Below are positions 10,694 through 19,769 of a stretch of DNA of 27,051 nucleotides, piece by piece. Position numbers and translations under genes: made by a program. The notes beneath the pieces are model-generated. The model saw nothing but the letters and a program-made list of their open reading frames with translations, ran no database searches and was not told the origin of the DNA. Position 1 is the stretch's first letter. The number at the start of each line of letters is the position of its first letter. Source of the stretch: Schoenoplectus triqueter (lineage: Eukaryota; Streptophyta; Magnoliopsida; Poales; Cyperaceae); assembly GCA_964058805.1 (NCBI GenBank), contig CAXKVV010001254.1, positions 1-27,051 of the forward strand, given 5' to 3'.

Positions 10694-11626
10694 ACTCACA
10701 AATTTTAATTGTCGAAAAGAAATAAAGAACAACTTCCCATATTACTTTTAGTACTTTCGAACACTTTCAGCCTAAATTTTGCTAGTGGAAATTAGAGAAT
10801 CTATAGTCTATACCCATAACTATGAATTATGAATAATGTAAGTGGCGAATAGCCCTTAAATTGCAGAAAAATTACTGGCAAGCAGCCACATAAAAGTTAT
10901 CATCCAGTTTTGAAAGCAGTAAACAAGTATCTAATGAGAGGTCCTTGACGTGAAACAAAAAGTCAAAGTACAACAAAATAAAAAATAAAAAGAAATTGAA
11001 GAAAGGCCTTAGGCACGACAAAACAAACAGTCAAAGCACATTACATTTTTTGGAAAAAATGTTTTGAAGTGATTTGCACAATGAAATAAAAATAGTATAA
11101 AATGAGTTAATAAATACACATATATTTGAAAATTAATTTATGATTCATAATTAAAAGATTGATTGTACCTTTCGTTTTAAGTTTCACATTATGCAGCTAA
11201 TTAAATTTTTTATAATGTACTGAGGCAAATCTCTTATTTTTAAATTTGGATGTGCGAAGAAGAACCAATCTAGAATATTTTTAGTGGATTTGATTATGAA
11301 AATAACCTAAAACTTCAGCAAGATGAGATTTATTTTAACGTAGTAGTATGATATATAATTAAGCAATTCTTGGGTAGAGCTTATATGACCATTTGGACTA
11401 TGATCGAGGTGAACTCCCACACTTATTTTTCGTAGTTATCATTATAAACTATATAATTAGGAAAAAAAAGAAATTTGAAGCGTTCACTTTTTTATCAATA
11501 ACAAAAAAAACTTCTGTTTGAAGAATGGAAAAAATTACAGCATCATCTTTAGACTTAAAAGGTTTATTTCTTAAGCTCATTGCCATTTTATTAAATTCAC
11601 AAAAAGTATATGTGTGAGCGCGCGCA
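10694..11626. other. AT-rich intergenic DNA, no gene seen
   Basis: No convincing open frame, exon or structured element was found on either strand. The minus-strand frame at 11449-11661 runs through microsatellite sequence and is not taken as a gene. Confidence 0.6.
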
Positions 11627-11640
11627 TATATATATATATA
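11627..11640. repeat. (TA)n microsatellite, left of foldback element
   Basis: A short (TA)7 run preceded by GCGCGC and followed by a short GA run, then the foldback arm. A second TA array lies at the other side of the foldback element. Confidence 0.8.
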
Positions 11641-11648
11641 GAGAGAGT

Positions 11649-12044
11649 GTAAATTTAGCATGCTCTTAAGCTCACGAAAGTATTCCGTAAGTTTAACTCA
11701 AAAAATATATTAAATTATCTTTAAATTATGATTTATCATGTTCATTAAATTTTTCATATAAAAATCTTATGGAATGTAAAAACTTGAGGTGTTTTGAAAG
11801 TTATTATTTTTAATTTTTGAAAATAATATATAAACATTAAATATATTATTTTTTTAAACTAATTTTCAAAAATTAAAAATGAAGTCTTAGAAAACTCAAA
11901 ATACCTCAAATTTTTGCATCCCATAAGATTTTCATATAAAAAATTTAATGAGTATGATAAATCAAAATTTAGAAATAATTTGATATACTTTTTAAGTTAA
12001 ACTTACAGAAGATTTTCATGAATTTAAGAGCACGTTTGATTTAC
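11649..12044. mobile_element. Near-complete foldback MITE between two TA arrays
   Basis: The left half (from 11649) and the reverse complement of the right half (to 12044) match along almost their whole length. Shared blocks are TGCTCTTAA, GTAAGTTTAACT, TTGATTTATCAT/ATGATTTATCAT, CATTAAATTTTT, AAAATCTTATGG and TTTTTAATTTTTGAAAA. The loop at about 11831-11840 is only about ten bases. No protein is encoded. The outermost matching bases are GTAAAT on both sides. The flanks are (TA)n on each side, which suggests insertion into a TA array. Confidence 0.78.

Positions 12045-12071
<27 letters not shown>
12045..12071. repeat. (TA)n microsatellite, right of foldback element
   Basis: A (TA)13 run followed by TTTATTTATTTAT. 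It directly abuts the end of the foldback element. Confidence 0.9.
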
Positions 12072-12075
<4 letters not shown>

Positions 12076-12196
12076 TTATTTATCTCGGAGATGTGACGAC
12101 TGACATCATTGAATTTTGCATATCTAACTTTTATTCTTGGCCAACAATGGATCAACAATACTTCTGCATTTGTTGTAATCCAATGGTGTTCCAGGG

Positions 12197-13436
12197 TTAG
12201 AGAGAAGCCGGAGGCGTGCCATTGACAAAGAAAGTTGGTGCTCTAGCTACCCTTCTTGAGCACCCATACTGCAAAAAGTATATCAGCATTCAACTACTGA
12301 TTTGTATATCTAACACTTTGGATTGCAAAGATATAAAATGAGTTGTAAACTACGAGTCTCACCTTGAAGGAAAACTTTGCTGCTTAATCATTTCTTGATC
12401 ATTAAATCCTAATTGGAATGCTGTATGGAAGCTCTCACCGATGGTTGTTAGTGCAAACTTCGTCATGTCGGCAACCATAGATGCCCTTGACACTCCATAA
12501 GTTGGTGTATTGTAATATTGCTCCTGATTAATCGTCAAATAATATCAATATATATTCAACTTGAAAATTTAGCAAATAATTTTTGCAATTGTGATTTTTC
12601 AGGCAGTGCTCAACCTGAGTGTTGAGAAATAGCTCAAGAAGGGGATAAACAGAGGATGAGTTTAGCTTGTTTGCTATGTGAAGCGAGCGGCATGCAGTAA
12701 AAGTGTTGCTATGATATCTCTAAATATGTGCAAGAAGTGAGAATGATGAAATTTGCATTGTTGAATGCATATGGTCATTTCACTTATAGAAGGTTGTAGC
12801 TGTAAAATAAAATAAATTAGAAAATATTAACACTATCTATACTAAATTGTTACAAGCAAAGCGTTGGTGGGACCGATGTGTGCGTTCCTTCAATCACTCT
12901 CAATAGAAAATTTGATTGGTGGCTCGAGTTCTCCGTAACCAATAAGTTTATTTCACGAAATGAATCATGTAAGAGTTGTTGTTCTTGCCCAAAATAGCCA
13001 TGTCTGGGGGATGCAGACAAAATTTTACCAAGGAGCAATCTTGAATTATTGGGGCATTTCACTGTCCAGTCATTATTTATTAAACTAATAGATGAGAGTC
13101 TTTACTTCTCAGTCTCACTTATGGTCGTAAATGAGCATATGCTCACTGGAACTATTCTATGGGCTGTTAACAGAATAACAATATCTTGAATTCACAACAA
13201 AACTAAAATTTGATCGAACTTACAGCAAGGGAAACGGATGAACAACCAATGACAACCGACTGGAGTAATAGTCCAACAGCCAAGAGTCTCGGCTATCAGG
13301 GAATACTGGGTCAAGAAACAGTCGGCTTTCTGTACACAAACCCATCAGTCTTAGCTGGAATTGGAAGATGACATTTGCATACAAAGAAGTAGAGACACAG
13401 CAGCATGAAGCGAAGAACGTAATTCATTATTATCAT
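12197..13436 (-). pseudogene. DsbA-like / thioredoxin-superfamily protein pseudogene
   Basis: Four exon remnants read in order on the minus strand. 13436-13224 has ATG, a hydrophobic signal-like stretch (FMLLCLYFFVC), PIPAKTDGFVYRKP, then a frameshift and DPVFPDSRDSW. 12717-12615 gives YHSNTFTACRSLHIANKLN. 12523-12363 gives YYNTPTYGVSRASM. 12268-12197 gives YGCSRRVARAPTFFVNG, then stop. From memory, this series of motifs belongs to a plant secreted family with a DsbA-like thioredoxin fold. GT-AG sites are preserved. Damage: sequence lost with a frameshift before DPV, putting TGA in the original frame; loss of residues after DSW; Phe where DPVCPDSRD-type relatives have Cys; about five extra bases before the last junction, which breaks the frame; and an early stop after VNG. 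The copia element at 13574-18434 sits about 140 bases upstream. Confidence 0.75.
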
Positions 13437-13573
13437 GTTTTTTTTCCTTCCTTTTCCCCTTCAAATTTGGAAATTTGGGTTCTGTTTATTTATGTGAATA
13501 CCAGTGTGAAAGTAGATGCCAGGTCATGCTTATATACTCGCCAAAGGTGCAAGCACTAGCTGATGTAGAATTT

Positions 13574-14018
13574 TGTAGGAAGTAGGTTAAGAATAGAAAA
13601 GCGGATGTGAAATTTAAACACAAAATATATTAAAAAAACACTCAAAAAAGTATTTTATTAACTCTCAAAATATAAATAATACTATATTTTTTTTTATTTA
13701 TAACTTTTACAACCTCACACTTCTCAACTCTCTCTATTCTTTCTTTTTTCTTTTCAACTTTAGCTAAATCTTTCTATTTTTTCCTCTTTATTTTTTTGTT
13801 TTTCTCTTACTTCAGCACAAGGAAGACTTTAAGTTACAACTCTCATTTACCTCTTCTAATTAATTCTACAACTCAAAAACTTTAAATTTTAATACAAAAA
13901 CTTGGACAGCCATAAAAGTATGAGTTTGAGATGGTTTAGGTTACTAATTTATTCAATGAAAAAAGGTTTTTAGTAATTAATCTTCAGATTTGTAATTTGA
14001 TATATGATAACTCCAACA
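13574..14018 (-). repeat. 3' LTR of the minus-strand copia element
   Basis: About 445 bp, matching the other LTR along its length. Compared with the 5' LTR it lacks about 29 bases near 13813, which in the other copy include TATAAAAGGAGAG. It therefore has no recognisable TATA box. The pyrimidine-rich middle differs in length between the copies. Confidence 0.9.
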
Positions 14019-14035
14019 TACGCCCCCTCAAACCT
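14019..14035 (-). other. Polypurine tract of the minus-strand copia element
   Basis: Reads TTTGAGGGGGCG on the element strand at about 14032-14021, directly before the 3' LTR start (TGTTGG). This is the expected primer site for plus-strand DNA synthesis in LTR elements. Confidence 0.75.
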
Positions 14036-14039
14036 GAAG

Positions 14040-17000
14040 TTGTCAAATGCCTAACGCACTTCTGAACTTCTTGAATGCATCAATTGGGAGAGCCTTCGTA
14101 AAAATATCTGCAATTTACTCCTTAGTAGTACAATACTCTAATATTACAACATTTTGTTTCACTTGTTCTCTTAAGAAGTGAAACTGAATCTCAATGTGTT
14201 TATTTCTCCTATGCATCACATGATTCTTTGCAAGTTGAATGGCTGATTTGTTGTCGACGTAGATAATAGTCGACTCAAGTTGAGGATGGTCTAACTCTTT
14301 CAAAATATTTCTTAGCCAAACAGCTTCACATGCACCAGAAGTTGCTGCCACATATTTTGCCTCACATGAAGAAGAATAACGATGTTTTGTTTCTTTGAGG
14401 TCCATGTGAATGCAGTAGACTCTAGAAAGAACACATGTCCAGTAGTGTTCTTCCTTTCATCTTGATTGTCTCCCCAATCATAATTCATTTTGTTGCCAGC
14501 TAATGTGATGACTTTGGCTCTTCTATGTACCTACTCATAAGCCCAACTCCATACATAATGTCAGGTCTTGTAATTATAAGATACCTTAAGCTTTCAACAA
14601 GACTTTTAAAAATAGTCGGCTCTATGGGTTTTTCATCACATTCTTTTGTTAACTTCATTCTAGTTGCAATTGGTGTGCCAACAGAATTGCACTCTGTCAT
14701 CTTGAACTTCTCTATGATCTCTTTGGCATACTTCTTTTGTGAGATGAAGATACCATCTGATTGCTGCTTGATTTCTTTACTGAGAACGTAGCCCATTGGA
14801 CCACAATTGGTCATCTCAAATTCTTTAAACATTGATTGCTTGAACTCTCGAAATATGTTAGGGTTATTCCCTATAAATAAGAGATCATCAACATATAAAG
14901 GGAATGTTCTTCATATAGAGGGAATGCTCAAATGGACATTTGATAAATCATTTCATCTCCAAGTAGCCATCGATTTATGCATTCCATGCTCGAGGCGCTT
15001 GCTTGAGCCCATACAATGTCTTCTTTAAATGATACACTTTCTTCTCAGCTCCTTTGATAATGAACCCTTTTGGTTGTTCGACATAGACTTCTTTTTTAAG
15101 GACGCCATTAAGGAATGTTGACTTCACATCTAGTTGATGGAGTTTTCAATCGTGATGTGCTGCAAGAGAAATTAGCATTCTTACCGTGTCAAGGCGTGCT
15201 ACGGGTGCAAAGACTTCATCATAGTTAATGCCATGCTTCTGTTTGTATCCTTTAGCAACTAAATGAGCTTTGTAGCGGTTGATCGAACCATCTGCACCTC
15301 TTTTGATTTTGTACACCCATTTAACGCTCATTGCTTTCTTGTCTTTTGGCAATGAGACTAGCTTCCATGTGTTATTTTTCTCAATTGCTCGAATCTCTTC
15401 CTCCATGACAGTCCTCCAATTATCATCCTACACAACATCATTAAAGTTAAGGGATTCAGTATCCATATAGAGATAAAAAAAAAGATTTGTCTCATCGCCA
15501 TCAATTTGTTGGGTTCTCATGTGTATGTCCTCAAAAGTTCTTATTCGTCTGGATGAGAGATTTTCACTATTATTGGATGATGATGCTTCAAATGTTGGTG
15601 TATTTGGCTGCTCTTGTTGTTGCTGGCCTTCTTCAGATTCTTCTACTAGCACATTCTCATTGGCTTCATTTTTTGACCATGTCCAAGCTTCATTTTTATT
15701 AAAGATAACATCTCTACTCACCATACTTTGTTAGTGATCGGATTGTAAACCTTGTATGCCTTGGATGTCTCACTATAGCCGATAAAGATGTATTTTTCTC
15801 CGCGATCATCAAGTTTTTTTCTTTTAGCCTCTAGGATTTGTGCATGTGCCACACACTCGAGTACTCTTAGATGTGAACAGTCGGCTTCTCATCACTCCAT
15901 GCTTCTTGAGGGATCATATTTCGCACACTTTTTGTTGGACATCTGTTGAGCAAATATACAGTGCATGCTACTGCTTCTGCTCAAAATTCTTTTGACAAAT
16001 TATTTTCTTTCAACATTGTTCGCACCATGTCGAGAATAGTGTGGTTCTTTCTCTCAGCCACTCCATTCTATTGTGGAGTATATGCAGTTGTAAATTGCTA
16101 GCGAATGCATGTTTGCCTGCAAAAATCTTGAAATTGTTTGGAGGTGTATTCTCCACCTCTGTCAGATCTCAGTGTTTTTATCTAATATCCACTCTCATTT
16201 TCAACGAGATTTTTAATTTTTTTAAAAACATCAAATGCTGCTGCCTTCTCTTTTAAAAAGTACATCCATGTCTTTCTACTGTAATCATCAATGAAGATTA
16301 TGAAGTACTTATTACCTCCATGTGATATTGGCACCAATGGCCCATAAATATCGGTATGCACCAACTGTAGGAGTTATTTTGCTCTCCAAGATTGACCTTT
16401 CAGAAAGAAAAGTCGATGTTGCTTGCCGAGTGTGCACACCTCACACACATGATCCGGCTTCTCAATTTTAGGCAAACTATGTACCATACTCGCCTTTCAA
16501 AAGAGTTGAAGTCCACCAAAATTGAGGTGTCCAAATCGTATGTGTCACCTCTATGATTCACTATCTTTTGCTAATAGATATGTCCCCACAAATGTATTAA
16601 GGTATATGAGAAACATTCTATTATTTGACATAACCACTTTAGCGACTAGTTATCTTTTGGCATCACGAAGTGCAAGATATTTATCCTTCATGTGAATTAT
16701 GTACCCTCTTTCAAGTAGTTGCCCGATACTTAAAATATTTTTTTTATGTTGGATATATAATATACATTGGTGATGAATGTTGTCTTGCCATTTTTTTATA
16801 AAATTTTAATTATACATTTATCTTGCACATCAAATTTGGTGGAGTCACCGAGATACATTTCCTTTTATCTCCTCAATGTCTGAAAATAACTTTTTTTTAC
16901 CGCACATATGGTTACTTGCTCCTGAGTCTAAAAACCACATGTCATTCTGCTCTTCTGCTTCATTTCGAGCTAATAGCAATGTCGGATCATCTTGAGCCGA

Positions 17001-17240
17001 AGCTTCTGCAAAGTTCGACTGTCCAACTTGTCCAACTGGCTTTCTTCTGTAGTCCGATGCATAATGTTTAAATTTCTGATAGTTATAGTATTGGACTCCT
17101 CTACCTTCACGACCACGTCCATATTTACCTTGACCGTGTCCTCTACCGCGATTGTTATTTGTCTCTTGATTTTGGTCATTGTTGAAGTGGTTGTTGCGCC
17201 CCCTGCCTCTACCATGACCTCTGTTAATACCATATCGGCC
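14040..17240 (-). pseudogene. Copia pol remnant: protease, integrase, RT, RNase H
   Basis: Read on the minus strand. The protease active-site block WFLDSGASNHMCGKK is at about 16940-16893. Integrase shows HTDIYGP (about 16360), FIDDYSRKTWMYF, RSDRGGEYT (about 16175) and NGVAERKNHT (about 16060). RT starts near 15410 ([15 protein letters not shown]), with [37 protein letters not shown] and the catalytic YVDDLLF at about 14903-14883. RNase H contains SSCEAKYVAATSGACEAVW, YVDNKSAIQLAKN and IADIFTKALP (about 14090-14060). Multiple stops and frameshifts break every domain, so only fragments are open (14115-14405, 14500-14832, 15146-15406, 15428-15724, 16182-16364). Confidence 0.88.
17042..17095 (-). 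pseudogene. Gag zinc knuckle with all three cysteines changed to tyrosine
   Basis: The minus-strand frame reads QYYNYQKFKHYASDYRRK. It aligns to CX2CX4HX4C, keeping the His and every spacing, but Tyr occupies each Cys position. The Gly before the His is also lost. The box follows an Arg/Gly-rich stretch, as usual at the end of copia Gag. It can no longer bind zinc. Confidence 0.7.
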
Positions 17241-17254
17241 TCCTTAGTTTGTTA

Positions 17255-17940
17255 GAGTCAAATTTGACTCTAATGTTTACTCCAAATTTGTTGTTGTTGG
17301 GGGTATTTTATTTTTCCGGATCCATTGCTCATGTACTTGAAGGGATTCCATTAACTCTTCAATTGTTATTTTCTCCAGATCTTTTGACTCCTCAATCATC
17401 ACGACTACATGCTCGAATTTTGAATGTAGAGATCGCAATGCTTTCTCCATCATCCGAATATCTTCAAGTTGCTCGCCATTTCGTTTCATGTTGTTTATGA
17501 TGATAAGTAGTCGGGAGAAGTAGTCAGAAATTGATTCATCATCTTTCATTTGAGCCGCTTCGAATTCAGCTCATAATGTCTGGAGTTAGATTCGCTTTAC
17601 ACGGTCTACACCCGCAAAGATTGTGTCAAGTGTATCTCATGCTTGCTTACTCGAGGTAACTTCTGCAACCTTCTCGAATGTTGCCTCATCTAGACCTTGA
17701 TAGAGAAGAAATAATACTTTGCGATCCTTCTTTCGTTAGTCGCGCACAAGAGCTTGTTGTTCTGCCGTAGCCACAGTGAACTCTTCCTCAGTGAGCTCGG
17801 TATACCCATTTGTCACAATTTCCCAAAGATCTTGGCTACCAAAAAGAGATTTTATTTGGATTTTCCATCTCTCAAAGTCATCTTTGATTAGTTTCAGTAT
17901 TTGAGGAAATAACAAGTTTGAGGTCATTTCTTTGGTGGGT
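17255..17940 (-). pseudogene. Copia gag remnant
   Basis: Starts just inside the 5' LTR and primer-binding site with a plant copia Gag-like opening, including LIKDDFERWKIQ and LFGSQDLWEIVTNGYTE (17927-17736). It continues after stops with KDDESISDYFSRLLIIINN, then SKFEHVVVMIEESKDLEK and an ELMESLQVHE block (17549-17277). In a working element Gag forms the particle coat. In-frame stops near 17735 and 17580 and in the region after 17277 prevent one product. Confidence 0.82.
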
Positions 17941-17949
17941 GGATCGAAC

Positions 17950-17967
17950 CTGACTCTGATACCAATT
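17950..17967 (-). other. Primer-binding site, initiator-Met tRNA type
   Basis: On the element strand the LTR end CTACA is followed by AATTGGTATCAGAGTCAGG. TGGTATCAGAG is the standard plant copia complement to the 3' end of initiator Met-tRNA. One late position departs from the usual TGGTATCAGAGC. Confidence 0.85.
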
Positions 17968-18434
17968 TGTAGGAAGTGAGTTAAGAATAGAAAAGCGGTG
18001 AGATGTGAAATTTAAACACAAAATATATTGAAGAACACTCAAAAAATATTTTATTAACTCTCAAAATATAAATAATGCTACAACTTTATCATTTATAACT
18101 CTCACAACATCACACTTCTCAACTCTCTATATTCTTTCTTTTTTTTTCTTTTCAACTTCAACTGAACATTTCTCTCTTTTTCTCTTATTTTTTATTTTTC
18201 TCTTGCTTCAAATGAGTTAGAATGTCTCTCCTTTTATAGCACAAGGAAGACCTTAAGTTACAACTCTCATTTACCCCTTCTAATTAATTCTACAACTCAA
18301 AAACTTCAAATTTTAATACAAAAACTTGGACAACCATAAAAGTATGTGTTTGAGATGGTTTAGATTACTAATTTATTCAATGAATAAAATTTTTTAGTAA
18401 TTAATCTTTGAATTTGTAATTTGAGATGTCAACA
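17968..18434 (-). repeat. 5' LTR of the minus-strand copia element
   Basis: About 467 bp. It carries TATAAAAGGAGAGAC on the element strand (18238-18224), the likely core promoter of the element, which the other LTR has lost. It is rich in pyrimidine (+ strand) in the middle and AT-rich at the ends. Confidence 0.9.
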
Positions 18435-18454
18435 AATCTGAACCTCCAATAATC

Positions 18455-18583
18455 TCATAATTGTCCACTGAGATTTATTAGAAGACAAATGAGTTCATGA
18501 TAATCATATGGTTCAGTTCCAACAAAATCACTATCATGCTCCTTTGGATCACAGGATCCGCTACTGTAAACGAATGTGCCCAT
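18455..18583 (-). other. Short open stretch, possible exon relic
   Basis: Runs from an ATG for 42 residues (MGTFVYSSGSCDPKEHDSDF, then about 22 more) to TGA, with plausible coding composition. It abuts the right end of the copia insertion, so before the insertion it lay upstream of the thioredoxin-fold pseudogene. No family is recognised and it may be chance. Confidence 0.2.
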
Positions 18584-18825
18584 TTCATTTCTTTGTATGC
18601 ACGAGGAAAATTTTCTAATAGTCAGACGGTTGTTTTGATTTTATACTTCATTATTTAAAGGGCAAGAGTGAGTAATTTAAAAAATGTTACCTACTTACCT
18701 GAATTGATCATGATGATTTGTGTTCATCTACCAAACAAGTCTGTCATGGTTTGTTTCCAATATACCTGTGCCTCACCAGAAAATCAATTAGACCCACACT
18801 GAAAGAAGTTTTTGAAGTGCGGTTC

Positions 18826-19092
18826 AGAACATCTGCATTCCATTATCAAATTTTATTTGATAATTATCATTTTAATTTTAGGGATGCAGAGACTAATCAA
18901 GACTAGACAATTGTCTAAATTTGACAATCCATTTGACAAGCCATGTCAGCAGAGAAGTAGAAAAAATAATTACGAAAGTGCAAATTTGACAATTTCATTT
19001 CATTCAAGGATGTCATTTTTAAAGTGAATTGTCAATTTAATGACGTGACATAAAACTTTAATTTTGACAATTGACATCAATACAGATGCTCT
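18826..19092. mobile_element. Second MITE with AGARCATCTG-type ends
   Basis: The left end reads AGAACATCTGCATTCC. The reverse complement of the right end reads AGAGCATCTGTATTGATG. The interior is AT-rich with repeated TTGACAAT motifs in both orientations (near 18908, 18928, 18986 and 19028-19070), typical of short non-coding MITEs. The termini resemble those of the element at 3229-3592, though the interiors differ. No clear target duplication is visible. Confidence 0.6.
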
Positions 19093-19569
19093 TAAATCCA
19101 CAGTGATTCACATAGTATATTCTTTACCGAAAATTTTCATATGAAGATCTCTACATAAAATTAGAACGGCTCAAAAAAATCATAATGATTATGAAAAAAT
19201 CTAAATATAAATTTTAATGTATAAAATTATTTATTACTGTTAAATCATAACGTTCATAAATAATATGACTGTTTAAATAAAAACTGTATATGGAGTTTTT
19301 TCAACTGCACATGTGATGTAAGTTCTAATGATTCAGCCCAACATAAATTCTCAATTTAAAGATTAAAGGGCTTTTGGAACTAAACCGTAAGCCATATTTT
19401 TGTAAACCGGATTAACAGCTACCTGCTGCGATCATAGTCTCTGCAGAATTTTTCTGTATAGAGATTTAAACTGTTCATTTTAATTAAATGGTTATAGAAA
19501 AATTTAAATACAAATTTTAATAATAAAATTTATTATTATTAAATTAGAATCTTTTTATCCGTGATTAAA
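19093..19569. promoter_or_regulatory. Upstream region of the uL30m gene
   Basis: No gene. Two related AT-rich blocks, about 19140-19250 and 19455-19550, share ATCTAAATATAAATTTTAATG/ATTTAAATACAAATTTTAATA-like runs in direct orientation. CAGCCCAACA (about 19335) contains a GCCCA-type site II motif. Such motifs are frequent upstream of plant genes for mitochondrial and ribosomal proteins. The likely 5' UTR is the GC-richer stretch from about 19575 to 19769. The transcription start was not determined. Confidence 0.35.
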
Positions 19570-19769
19570 AAAACTGCAAAGCTCGACGGAGAAATTATCC
19601 GGAGAGGATATATTTCCTGCTGTCAATACCATCTGCTCACCCCCAAAAGCACCAGGATCTAAACCCCAGATCCGAGTCGCCACGGGAGAACGCAGGTACG
19701 AGCAGCTCAAGCGAGAGGAGAGCAGAGCAGAGCGATTAGGCGAGAGAAGCACGAAATCAAGCGAGAGGG

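Larger units (their letters stand above)
13574..18434 (-). mobile_element. Full-length degenerate Ty1/copia retrotransposon
   Basis: Direct LTRs bound the element: 17968-18434 is the 5' LTR and 13574-14018 the 3' LTR in the element's minus orientation. Both start TGTTG and end CTACA. Next to the 5' LTR is a primer-binding site TGGTATCAGAGTC. Next to the 3' LTR is a polypurine tract GAGGGGGCG. Between them, gag, protease, integrase, RT and RNase H occur in copia order. All are interrupted by stops, so it cannot move by itself. Flanks AATTT (13569-13573) and AATCT (18435-18439) may be a decayed 5-bp target duplication. LTR divergence and indels indicate an old insertion. Confidence 0.93.

Noticed and set aside
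16970..17255. Minus frame of 87 codons read as a separate gene
   Set aside because: It is a frame of the degenerate copia element between the gag zinc knuckle and the protease, not an independent gene.
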